Under the pieces are notes generated by a model, which made no database searches, was not told the origin of the DNA, and was given only the letters and a program-made list of their open reading frames with translations. Source: an uncultured Blautia sp. (GTDB taxonomy: Bacteria > Bacillota > Clostridia > Lachnospirales > Lachnospiraceae). From it: DNA of 39,641 nucleotides. The position numbers and the translations under genes were made by a program. This document shows, piece after piece, positions 16,656 to 24,126 of this stretch. Location: contig CAKRRG010000023.1 of assembly GCA_934394545.1 (NCBI GenBank), positions 1-39,641 of the forward strand, in the 5' to 3' direction. Every line of letters starts with the position of its first letter. The first letter of the stretch is position 1.

Positions 16656-17021
16656 TTATGAAGCAAATCTTACAATGCTTTTGATCTGGAGGTTGATATC
16701 GTAGCTTCCGCTTCCATATACACCTTTATACCATCCGGCAAACTGAGCTTCCGGATCATAGTAACATCCGTCAATAATCACCCAGCCATGACTGGTCAGG
16801 CCATCTGCTGCACCATCTCTTGTACCGGATACACGTCCAAGAACTACGTAAGGATTATAACCGACATCCCTTTTTATTAAAGTCCGGCCAATAACCGGAA
16901 TAGTAGAAATTACCGCTGCTGTCTTGATGGTCTTCCATTTGTTCTTCAGAAGTCTGCCATTCTTATCATAATACACATAGATTCCTTTTATCAGCCTTTC
17001 AGGCGGCAGACCATTTCCCAA
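16656..17021 (-). CDS. truncated transglutaminase-like fragment with cell-wall repeat
   Basis: A reading frame of up to 121 residues that overlaps the end of the carrier-protein gene. It contains one cell-wall-binding-type repeat (IYVYYDKNGRLLKNKWKTI) joined directly to the last part of a transglutaminase-like domain. The piece GYNPYVVLG...SHGWVIIDGCYYDPE parallels GYEPYVIAT...DHGFVMIDGLYYDNM in the secreted 340-residue protein at 24819-25841. The catalytic Cys segment is absent and there is no signal peptide. No ATG exists: the frame opens at TTG 17021, while GTG 16976 behind AAAAGG is an alternative. It is best read as an internally deleted remnant of a fifth secreted operon protein; a small coupled protein is possible but less likely. 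Confidence 0.5.
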   Translation of the reverse strand: MGNGLPPERLIKGIYVYYDKNGRLLKNKWKTIKTAAVISTIPVIGRTLIKRDVGYNPYVVLGRVSGTRDGAADGLTSHGWVIIDGCYYDPEAQFAGWYKGVYGSGSYDINLQIKSIVRFAS

Positions 17022-17215
17022 AGGGCAGCTGCAGAATTAAAGTTCTCTGGCACAATATCAGCCGGTGTGATGGTGATATCGAACTCATCCTGAAGCTCAC
17101 TGACGATGGATAAGATTGCAAAAGAATCAAGAATTCCGTCATCAATCAGTGTCTCGCAAGTTTCATAATCTGCATCTGGCTGGATTTCCTCAAGAATTTC
17201 AATTAATTTGTCCAT
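16991..17215 (-). CDS. acyl/aminoacyl carrier protein (DltC-like)
   Basis: 74-residue acidic four-helix carrier. The phosphopantetheine serine is S31 in DDGILDSFAILSIVSEL, the pattern of DltC and related peptidyl carriers. ATG abuts the stop of the PLP decarboxylase gene with no gap; GAGAGG lies 8 nt upstream. It should carry the thioester product of the DltA-like enzyme encoded two genes upstream and present it to the decarboxylase or to the membrane MBOAT protein. Lacking any fatty-acid or polyketide genes around it, it is not a fatty-acid ACP. Naming it dltC would presume D-alanine, which the decarboxylase neighbour calls into question. Confidence 0.88.
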   Translation of the reverse strand: MDKLIEILEEIQPDADYETCETLIDDGILDSFAILSIVSELQDEFDITITPADIVPENFNSAAALWEMVCRLKG

Positions 17216-18418
17216 TTACATTTCCTCTCTTTCCGAATTAAATTCATCTGTATGTAATGCTTCCCGAACCAATGTAAGGCTTCCATTCTGCCAGAAATAG
17301 ATTCTTGGCATAGGTCTGCTCAGGAACAAATAAATTCCCTCTGTTACAGAATATGCACCCACACGTTCAAATATGAGCATATCACTAATCTGTGGTTTTT
17401 TCAATGGAAAAAGCTTCACAATCACATCACTTACCGTACAAAGAGAACCACATAAATTCCATTGTTCCTCTTCACCTTCTATGCGTACATTTCCCGCATG
17501 ATCAGTCTGCGTACAATAAGGCAGCTTCATAGCCATTGCCTGACCGTAATAATTCAGATGATTGATGCCGCCATCTACAATGGCATAGCACTGGCCATGA
17601 TTTACTTTCATGTCCACGATGGATGTAAGATAATAACCACACAAATAAGTAAGATACCGCCCCATCTCCAGTATCACATTTCCTCCAAAGGTAAGATGAT
17701 CCAGAAGATTCCCAAATTGGCCCAGAAGTTCCTCCACAGATTCTTCTTTATCCTTAAGAAAGTAAGGCGCAAATAGTCCCGGTCCATACTCCAGTTCTTC
17801 TGCCTGATAACCGTAATCCTTTTTCAGTTCTCCAAGAAAGCCATCCAAACTTTGAAGCTCTTTTTCCATCTGGGAAAGATTTCTCTTCTGAGTTCCAGAG
17901 TAAAACTGAAGCCCCAGAATATGAAGGGCGGGATACTCTTCACGTCTGGAAATAATATCACGGATGTCTTCTTCGTCCACCCCAAACTGATTGCCGCTGG
18001 TTACACGGATCAGTACATCAATCGTCAGTCCAAGTTCGCCTGCAATCTGTTCCAGGTGCTTTAGATGCTCAAGGGATTCGATTGTATATACACCTTTTCC
18101 CCCGTAGGTCTCAAGCACATAACGGATGTCCGCCGGATCTTTATAGACACCGGAAAGCACGATCTTCTCCATAGGAACGGATATGCGCTCACAGATTCGA
18201 AACTCTCCCGGAGAGCAGACCTCAAAAAGATCCACATGCTTCATCATTGGTCTGGTAAGAAAAGGATTTGCTTTCATTGCATAGCAGACTCTTGCTTTCC
18301 CTGCAAGCAGCTCCTTAACCTTATTTACATGAGCGTCTAAAACATCCAGATCAAACACATAGGAGGGTGTCGGATTCTTATCTTCTACAAATTGATGCAA
18401 AAAATGATAATCTGCCAT
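17216..18418 (-). CDS. fold-III PLP-dependent amino-acid decarboxylase
   Basis: Member of the ornithine/diaminopimelate/arginine decarboxylase group. PLP lysine K49 in CYAMKANPF; glycine-rich phosphate loop YGPGL (about 211-215); EMGRYLT at 251-257; second-subunit cysteine C327 and D331 in CGSLCTVSD; Y356 in GAYSV. The usual HIGSQ motif reads FYSGTQ (172-177), so the imidazole that normally sits there is changed. Length 400. Established parallels: BtrK decarboxylates glutamyl-ACP in butirosin synthesis, and exosortase-A clusters pair an AMP ligase, an ACP and such a decarboxylase. Here it sits between an adenylation enzyme and a carrier with TAAATG contacts on both sides, so I infer that it acts on a carrier-bound or soon-to-be-loaded amino acid. 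Substrate unknown. Confidence 0.85.
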   Translation of the reverse strand: MADYHFLHQFVEDKNPTPSYVFDLDVLDAHVNKVKELLAGKARVCYAMKANPFLTRPMMKHVDLFEVCSPGEFRICERISVPMEKIVLSGVYKDPADIRYVLETYGGKGVYTIESLEHLKHLEQIAGELGLTIDVLIRVTSGNQFGVDEEDIRDIISRREEYPALHILGLQFYSGTQKRNLSQMEKELQSLDGFLGELKKDYGYQAEELEYGPGLFAPYFLKDKEESVEELLGQFGNLLDHLTFGGNVILEMGRYLTYLCGYYLTSIVDMKVNHGQCYAIVDGGINHLNYYGQAMAMKLPYCTQTDHAGNVRIEGEEEQWNLCGSLCTVSDVIVKLFPLKKPQISDMLIFERVGAYSVTEGIYLFLSRPMPRIYFWQNGSLTLVREALHTDEFNSEREEM

Positions 18419-19936
18419 TTATCTTCCCTCCTGATATCTGGCTGTCAGCTCTTTTCTGTCGATCTTCCCATTCTTTGTAAGAGGCATAGAATCCACCTGA
18501 ATAAATACATTTGGAACCATAAAGTTTGGCACATATTTCACAAGGGCATGAGACAACTGTTTACGCTCAATTTCCCCCTCATAAAAAGCTACTATTTTAT
18601 TCTTTTTCTGGTCATAGATACACAGGCTTCTACGAATTTCCGGAAGCTTATCCATTGCCGTTTCGATCTCGCCAAGCTCAATTCTATGGCCCATGTGCTT
18701 AATCTGGAAATCTTTGCGTGTCGCAAAACAAAGTTCCCCATTCTCATTATAGAAGGCAAGGTCTCCTGTGCGATAAATTGGCTCCAGATATTTGTCATTC
18801 AGCGGATTCTGGACAAATGCTTTCTTTGTCTGCTCCGGATTCCGGTAATAACCAAGGGCAAGTGCACTTCCGGCAACACAGATTTCTCCGTTCATTCCTT
18901 TTTCTGTAACCAGATGATCTTCCTCATCCAGAAGAAATACCTTTTCATTCGGGAATGCTTTTCCCATTGGAAGCACATCTCCTGGTTCAAAATCTCTGTC
19001 AATAATATAATAGGTGCAATTACAAGTGATTTCTGTAGGGCCATAAATATTTACAAACATCGTATCCGGAAGGTATTTTCTCCAGATATTCAAATGCTTA
19101 ATAGGCATAACCTCACCGGAAAACAGAATCTTTTTAATTTTATCCGGAACTTTATAAGTGAAACCATTCAAGGTACTGATAATACACAATGCAGAAACAG
19201 CCCATACCAGTGTGGTAACCTCTCTCTCCACCAGGAAATCGAGAAGATTCTTAGGAATCGAAAAATACTGTCTGGGAATGATCTGCACAGTTGCTCCGGT
19301 TTTCAGTCCGGAATAAATATCCTTTACCGATACATCAAAATCCCATGGTGCCTGGTTTCCCATTACATCCTTATCTGTAATATGGAACAGCTCTGTAAAG
19401 CAGTCAATAAAATCAATTACGGAGCGATGTCCCACCACAACGCCTTTGGGAACTCCGGTGGAGCCGGATGTAAAAATCCCATAAAGCGGATCGGTATCCA
19501 ATGCCTGGTTCCGAATACGATCCAAAACGAAGCTGTCTTCTTCTGTTTCTTCCAATTCTTCTGTCAGAAGAATTGTTCCCTGAAATTCCAATTTTTCCAA
19601 ATCCTTCTGATATTTCCCGGAAGTAACCATTACATCACTGTCCAGAATATCCAGGATCTGCTGAATTCTTGCTGCGGGCTGCTTGGTATCAAGAAGTACA
19701 TAGAAGCAACCGGCATAGACAGCTCCCATAAACACACCTATGGTATCTACACTTTTTTCCATAAAAACCGGCACCGGATTTCTTGGCGCAAAGTGCTTTG
19801 CAAGAGCGGTACCTACCCGCCTTGCCCGAAGATGTAATTCCTCAAATGTGCATGCAGAGTCAAGATCTGCAAATGCTGTTTTGTCCGGATAGCTGGAAGC
19901 AGAATTTTCAAGATATTCCAAAATACTTGTTATCAT
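18419..19936 (-). CDS. DltA-like amino-acid adenylation enzyme
   Basis: AMP-forming ligase that should activate an amino acid and load it onto the carrier protein encoded downstream. Adenylation core motifs: A3 TSGSTGVPKG (156-165), WDFDVSVKD with D201 where DltA binds the substrate amino group, PTEITCNCTYYI, YRTGDLA, and the A10 lysine K491 in NGKIDRKE. The length of 505 matches stand-alone DltA rather than a multidomain peptide synthetase module. It overlaps the SGNH gene by ATGA and touches the decarboxylase gene with TAAATG. True DltA uses D-alanine; because a decarboxylase is embedded here, the substrate may be different, for example glutamate or a diamino acid. Confidence 0.87.
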   Translation of the reverse strand: MITSILEYLENSASSYPDKTAFADLDSACTFEELHLRARRVGTALAKHFAPRNPVPVFMEKSVDTIGVFMGAVYAGCFYVLLDTKQPAARIQQILDILDSDVMVTSGKYQKDLEKLEFQGTILLTEELEETEEDSFVLDRIRNQALDTDPLYGIFTSGSTGVPKGVVVGHRSVIDFIDCFTELFHITDKDVMGNQAPWDFDVSVKDIYSGLKTGATVQIIPRQYFSIPKNLLDFLVEREVTTLVWAVSALCIISTLNGFTYKVPDKIKKILFSGEVMPIKHLNIWRKYLPDTMFVNIYGPTEITCNCTYYIIDRDFEPGDVLPMGKAFPNEKVFLLDEEDHLVTEKGMNGEICVAGSALALGYYRNPEQTKKAFVQNPLNDKYLEPIYRTGDLAFYNENGELCFATRKDFQIKHMGHRIELGEIETAMDKLPEIRRSLCIYDQKKNKIVAFYEGEIERKQLSHALVKYVPNFMVPNVFIQVDSMPLTKNGKIDRKELTARYQEGR

Positions 19937-20907
19937 ACGCCCTCTCCTTTCAGAATATTAGCCAGTACCTTAGAATACTCCTCTGCGGCATTTCCGTTCA
20001 TATGACCATCGAAATCTGTATAATCTGTCAGATCATGGGAAAATGCCTTAAAATACTGGGTATTAAAGTTCAGATAGGTTACATCATGCTCATCGAAATA
20101 CTGTCCGAAATATTTCCATGCCGCATTATAATTATCGCTGTATGCCTGCAAGGTATTGATCGGGATCGGCGTAGTCACGGCAACAAACTGGATATTATTC
20201 TTCTTGCAAAAATCAATCAGTTGGCCAAGATACTCCATATTCTGAGGATTTACCTGTTCCTCCTCAAAAAGCTTCAGATCTTTCATTTTCAACTTGGTCG
20301 TATCCACCGGATACCGCTCAATAAGACCGCTTTCGTGGTATTCCTGAGTATCACTTTTCAGATGGGAAATACTATAGTCCCTATTCCATTTCCGGGTAAA
20401 GGTTTCCTTCACCCTGCCAAGCTCATATCCAAGAGAATATTCATACCAGGGAAACAAGATCGTGCGGAAATTACACTTCGCAATAGAATTCCAGAAATAT
20501 TCCAGTTTCGCTTTTGAAAAAGGAAACTCATGATAGAATAACAGATAGTTATTGCCTTCTTCTTTCTCAGAAACAAAGTATCCTGGGTCTACCTCATAAA
20601 TGATTCTGGAAGGTTTCTGTTTCTCGGCAATCAATCTTGCAATGTAATACGCGTCAATTCCATACTCACCACCTACGCATACATTATGTCCGGTCCTGCC
20701 TGTAATTTCCTCCATCACCGCCGGATCAATATCTGTCATGCCATGAGATGTTCCAAGAATAATGTCATCATATTGGTTGCTTACCACTGCATGAATATCA
20801 TTTCTCATAAAGGTACAGGGATAAAGAGCCATATCCAATCCTGCAAGAAGAGTCACACACACTGCAACCACGACTATTGTTTTTATAATTTTCTTAAAAT
20901 TGTGCAT
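19933..20907 (-). CDS. membrane-anchored SGNH/DltD-like protein
   Basis: One N-terminal membrane segment (about 7-28) leaves the rest outside the cell. The fold looks like an SGNH hydrolase/acyltransferase: nucleophile S54 in ILGTSHGMTDID and H302 in DFDGHMNGNAAEEY near the C-terminus. In DltD/AlgJ-type proteins this active site handles the exported acyl or aminoacyl group and works with an MBOAT partner, which is encoded immediately upstream with a 14-nt overlap. At 324 residues it is shorter than typical DltD and divergent from it, so I avoid the name dltD. The ATG start lies in the overlap region; no other start fits better. Confidence 0.78.
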   Translation of the reverse strand: MHNFKKIIKTIVVVAVCVTLLAGLDMALYPCTFMRNDIHAVVSNQYDDIILGTSHGMTDIDPAVMEEITGRTGHNVCVGGEYGIDAYYIARLIAEKQKPSRIIYEVDPGYFVSEKEEGNNYLLFYHEFPFSKAKLEYFWNSIAKCNFRTILFPWYEYSLGYELGRVKETFTRKWNRDYSISHLKSDTQEYHESGLIERYPVDTTKLKMKDLKLFEEEQVNPQNMEYLGQLIDFCKKNNIQFVAVTTPIPINTLQAYSDNYNAAWKYFGQYFDEHDVTYLNFNTQYFKAFSHDLTDYTDFDGHMNGNAAEEYSKVLANILKGEGV

Positions 20908-22405
20908 AGATAAAACCTCTCGCTACGGCAGTGGATCCAAATAAACCAATGGACACCAGCATGCAAAAATAAATGGCAACGGTGACAGGAAGCGGGAGAC
21001 TGGCAAGAGATTCCCGGATCTTTACACCACGTTCCTGAAGAACACTTATGACAAACAAGATCACACAGCCTACTGCTATGATCACAAGCGCATATGGGGT
21101 AAAGGAAGTTCCCTGTTTGCCTGCCGGAATCAAAAGCAGCTGCGCCGGAGCAAAATGTGTGACAGACTGTCTCATCATGCCAAAAGCCTGTCTTACACTG
21201 TCTGCACGGTCAAAGTACATACTGATCACAACCAGCACAAATGTGCGGATCACGGTAAACAGATAATACCAGGTCTCCTTACCGGAAATATGAAGCTTCT
21301 TTTTCCACTTGCGGTAATTCTCTGCCATAAGACCACTGAAAGCAATGATAATACCATTATACATACCGTACACAATGTATTTCCATGCAGCACCATGCCA
21401 TACTCCTACAACAAAAAATACGATCAGATTGGCCACACAAATGGGAAGCGTGCGGCCAATCTTCTTGCCAAACACCTTTTTACCCCATTTTCCGAATTTT
21501 CCCATCCAGCCGGACAACGTAACCGGATAAAAGACATAATCCTTCATCCATGTACCAAGCGTAATATGCCAACGGTGCCAGAAATCTGTGATGGAAACTG
21601 CAAAGAATGGACGTTTAAAGTTTTCATCAAGTTCAATTCCAAACATGGAAGCAATACCGATTACCACATCCATTCCACCGGAAAAATCCGCATAAAGCTG
21701 AATGGTATAAAATAATACGCCAAGAAGTGCCACACCATTATATTTGGCTGGATCATCAAAAATAGCATCTGCAAAAACAGCTGCCCAATCTGCCAGAATC
21801 ATTTTCTTAAAAAAGCCCCAGAGAATTCTTTCAAAGCCTCTGGTAATATTTTTCCCTTCAAATCTGTGCTCTTCATAAAGCTGACCAGCCAGACGACTGT
21901 AACGTCCGATAGGTCCCTGCAAAATTTGGGGAAAGAAGGAAACAAACAATGCATATTTCAGAGGCTGTCTCTCTGCTTTGCATCTTTTCCAGTATACATC
22001 AAGAAGATATCCTGAAGACTGAAAGGTGTAGAAGGAAATTCCAAGAGGCAGTAAAAGCTGAATTCCTCTCAAATTCAGATGCAGCAAGGCATTGATATTT
22101 TCTACTGCAAAATTGGTGTATTTTACGATTCCAAGCATTCCAAAATTAAGAACCAGACCAAGGATCAGAAGCTTCTTCGCATCCTTATGGCTGCCTTTTT
22201 CTTCTGTTTTTTCAATGAGCAGAGCCATCAGCCAGGTAACCAAAGTGGAAAAAAGAATGAAGACAACATAACGTGGACCACCTGCTATGTAATAGATATA
22301 ACTGAAAATAAGAAGAACGATCCACTGGAATTTGTGGGGAACTATATAGTAGACAAATACACTTGCCGCCACAAAAAGCAAAAACAGGTTAGATACTAAC
22401 GACAT
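20894..22405 (-). CDS. MBOAT acyltransferase, AlgI/DltB-like
   Basis: Multi-pass membrane protein of the MBOAT family, which passes acyl or aminoacyl groups from a cytosolic donor to an acceptor outside. Key features: a start with a run of membrane helices, GISFYTFQSSGYLLDVYW (123-140), QGPIGRY, YADFSGGMDVVIG (238-250), DFWHRWHITLGTWMKDYVFYP (274-294) and the invariant histidine H337 in GVWHGAAWKY. At 503 residues it is closer to AlgI (alginate acetylation) than to DltB, which is about 400. Yet it sits beside a DltA-like enzyme and a carrier. ATG behind AGGAG; a strong hairpin ends eight bases upstream of that site. Confidence 0.88.
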   Translation of the reverse strand: MSLVSNLFLLFVAASVFVYYIVPHKFQWIVLLIFSYIYYIAGGPRYVVFILFSTLVTWLMALLIEKTEEKGSHKDAKKLLILGLVLNFGMLGIVKYTNFAVENINALLHLNLRGIQLLLPLGISFYTFQSSGYLLDVYWKRCKAERQPLKYALFVSFFPQILQGPIGRYSRLAGQLYEEHRFEGKNITRGFERILWGFFKKMILADWAAVFADAIFDDPAKYNGVALLGVLFYTIQLYADFSGGMDVVIGIASMFGIELDENFKRPFFAVSITDFWHRWHITLGTWMKDYVFYPVTLSGWMGKFGKWGKKVFGKKIGRTLPICVANLIVFFVVGVWHGAAWKYIVYGMYNGIIIAFSGLMAENYRKWKKKLHISGKETWYYLFTVIRTFVLVVISMYFDRADSVRQAFGMMRQSVTHFAPAQLLLIPAGKQGTSFTPYALVIIAVGCVILFVISVLQERGVKIRESLASLPLPVTVAIYFCMLVSIGLFGSTAVARGFIYAQF

Positions 22406-22421
22406 ATTTTTCTCCTAAATC

Positions 22422-22467
22422 GGACAAGAGGCTCTTCACTGCTTTCCACAGTGCAAGAGCCCTGTCC
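22422..22467 (-). other. intercistronic hairpin upstream of the MBOAT gene
   Basis: Arms GGACA/TGTCC, GGCTCTT/AGAGCC and CACTG/CAGTG stack into a long imperfect stem with a 7-nt loop. There is no T-tract on either strand. It separates the four secreted-protein genes from the five biosynthetic genes and probably acts as an RNA processing or stability element, or as a partial terminator. Confidence 0.6.
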
Positions 22468-22489
22468 TGTATATAGTTTCTAATAGGTT

Positions 22490-23290
22490 TTAATTTAAAA
22501 GTCCATTATCCAGACAGCCATCGCCACCGTCATCACCACCACTGTAGTCACCACCGCCGCTGTAATCTTCTCCACTATAATCGTAGGAATAATCATTGCT
22601 GTAATCATAGGAATAATCTGTGCTGTCATAGGATTCAGCCGGCTGGGAAGCTGCTGCCTGTGCCGCTGCTGCATCTGCTGCCGCTTGATCAGCAATCGCT
22701 TTCTCAGTATCGTAAGTATTCTTTTTCTCTTTGGTACTCTTCAGCTTATAAGTGCCGTATACGATTCCGTCTTTCTCACGAATGGTAAGTGTTCCCAGAT
22801 CCTCTAGAACGATTCCGTGGACATCTGCTGTCGTTCCATCCTCAAAGGTAATATGCATATCATATGCAGGCGCTTTATCCGCTGCTGTCTCGTCTGTATT
22901 CTGCTCTGCATTCTCCTCAGAGTTCTTAGAAAAATAGATTCTCTTTTTTTCTTTTAATTCAAAGGAGTCCTCTGCTTCCATCATATTTTCAGGAAATTCT
23001 GTCTCTTCAGCAGTCTTAATCGCAAGTCCGGTAATCTTCTTAGAAGTAGCATTTCTCAGTATAAATGCTATACAACCATCCTTCTTCTCACCAACTGTCT
23101 TTAAATTTTCTTTCTTCTTAGCAGTAGTATCTTTATCTTCTGCTTCCGTTTCCTCTGTTTCTTCTTCCTCATCAGAATCCACAGCAGCTGCATCCGTACT
23201 CTCCGTAGTATTCTCGGCTGCAAAACAGCTTACCGGGGCCGGTACAGCCAATGCTCCCACTAATAATGCCATTAATAATTTTTTCTTCAT
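22490..23290 (-). CDS. secreted acidic protein with Tyr/Asp/Gly-rich tail
   Basis: I do not recognise the family. Signal peptide at 1-25 (cleavage near CFAA-EN), then a Glu/Asp-rich stretch (about 31-58). A small beta-rich domain (about 70-185; GCIAFILRNATSKKITGLAIKT, then YDMHITFEDGTTADVHGI) follows, then an Ala/Gln-rich helical stretch (195-215). The C-terminal 50 residues repeat SYDYS/NDYS/GGDYSGG units and contain a single Cys near the end. There is no sortase motif and no lipobox. It is the last secreted gene before the MBOAT-SGNH-DltA module. Tyr/Ser/Asp-rich repeats could accept modifications or bind wall polymers; that is speculation. ATG behind AAGGAG. Confidence 0.75.
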   Translation of the reverse strand: MKKKLLMALLVGALAVPAPVSCFAAENTTESTDAAAVDSDEEEETEETEAEDKDTTAKKKENLKTVGEKKDGCIAFILRNATSKKITGLAIKTAEETEFPENMMEAEDSFELKEKKRIYFSKNSEENAEQNTDETAADKAPAYDMHITFEDGTTADVHGIVLEDLGTLTIREKDGIVYGTYKLKSTKEKKNTYDTEKAIADQAAADAAAAQAAASQPAESYDSTDYSYDYSNDYSYDYSGEDYSGGGDYSGGDDGGDGCLDNGLLN

Positions 23291-23340
23291 GATAATTCTT
23301 CTCCTTATGTCCTTCTTTTCCGTAGTCAGATAAAATTAAG

Positions 23341-24108
23341 TTAAAAGCTTACTCTGGTTTTCTTTTTGTTATATTGGTATGTTCCCTTGGTGCCATATTT
23401 AAACTTATATCCGCTGTGCGCTTTCGGATTATTGCGGAAAGAATATGCAAAGTTCGGATCATATACGTATACGGTCTTTCCGGATTTAATCTCACACCAT
23501 GCGTGTGCACCATTCTTTTGTGCACCATTCTTTCCATTTACCTGAGGTACAGAGCCTTTTACAAATTTTACATTCTTAAGACCTTTTACCTTAGCCATCA
23601 TGCAGAAGGTTGCAGCCATAACATAGCAATCGCCTCTTCCCTTCTTAAAGCCGTAGGTTGCATAATATTCAACCTGATTCTGACCTTTTTTCGGCTTTCC
23701 TACATTTCCAGAATACTTAATTTTGGTGGAACTCCACTTGAAAGCTTTCTTAAGATCTCCGCCGCACTTGTCAAGACGTGCGCCAGCCAGTCCCTCTGCT
23801 GTGGATACTAAAGTCGCAACGCCTTTTTTGTTGATGCGATAATAATTCTTTTTAACTTTATAGCCATATTTGTTCTTAACAAGCTTGCCATTCTTATAAC
23901 AGTAAGTCTTGCCATCATTTACAAACAGACCGTTCTTCGGGGGCTTAGCCGGAACAGGGGTCGGAGTTACTGTTGGAGTAGATACAGATTCCTCCGTTGT
24001 CTGTACCGGTATTGTATTGGCTTCGCCCTCTGCAAATACAGGGGTAACCATTGTAAGTGTCATGCTAAGGGACAGCACTGCTGCCAGTGTTTTCGTAAAC
24101 TTTCTCAT
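23341..24108 (-). CDS. secreted transglutaminase-like protein with cell-wall repeats
   Basis: Signal peptide 1-26 (VFA-EG), a Thr/Pro-rich linker (35-57), about two cell-wall-binding-type repeats (GLFVNDGKTYCYKNGKLVKNK; KKNYYRINKKG), then a transglutaminase-like domain from about 103. The triad is complete: C161 in GRGDCYVMAATFC, H202 in GAHAWCEI, D217 in YVYDPNF. Such domains are bacterial cysteine proteases, amidases or cross-linkers acting on peptides or wall material. The C-terminus is very basic. Length 255. It lies 18 nt after the 212-residue protein gene and 50 nt before the acidic protein gene. Substrate is unknown; a peptide or wall-linked amine made by this operon is one possibility. 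Confidence 0.83.
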   Translation of the reverse strand: MRKFTKTLAAVLSLSMTLTMVTPVFAEGEANTIPVQTTEESVSTPTVTPTPVPAKPPKNGLFVNDGKTYCYKNGKLVKNKYGYKVKKNYYRINKKGVATLVSTAEGLAGARLDKCGGDLKKAFKWSSTKIKYSGNVGKPKKGQNQVEYYATYGFKKGRGDCYVMAATFCMMAKVKGLKNVKFVKGSVPQVNGKNGAQKNGAHAWCEIKSGKTVYVYDPNFAYSFRNNPKAHSGYKFKYGTKGTYQYNKKKTRVSF

Positions 24109-24126
24109 ACTTATATCCTCCTGATT

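Noticed and set aside
18392..19837. Open frame of about 480 codons on the plus strand antisense to the DltA-like gene
   Set aside because: The translation has no recognisable motif, is rich in Cys/His/Ile typical of an antisense shadow, and the minus-strand gene has all adenylation motifs.
16991..22405. Plain dltABCD operon for D-alanylation of teichoic acid
   Set aside because: A decarboxylase gene is embedded with zero spacing, the MBOAT is AlgI-sized and the SGNH protein is divergent, so calling it dlt would hide what is unusual.
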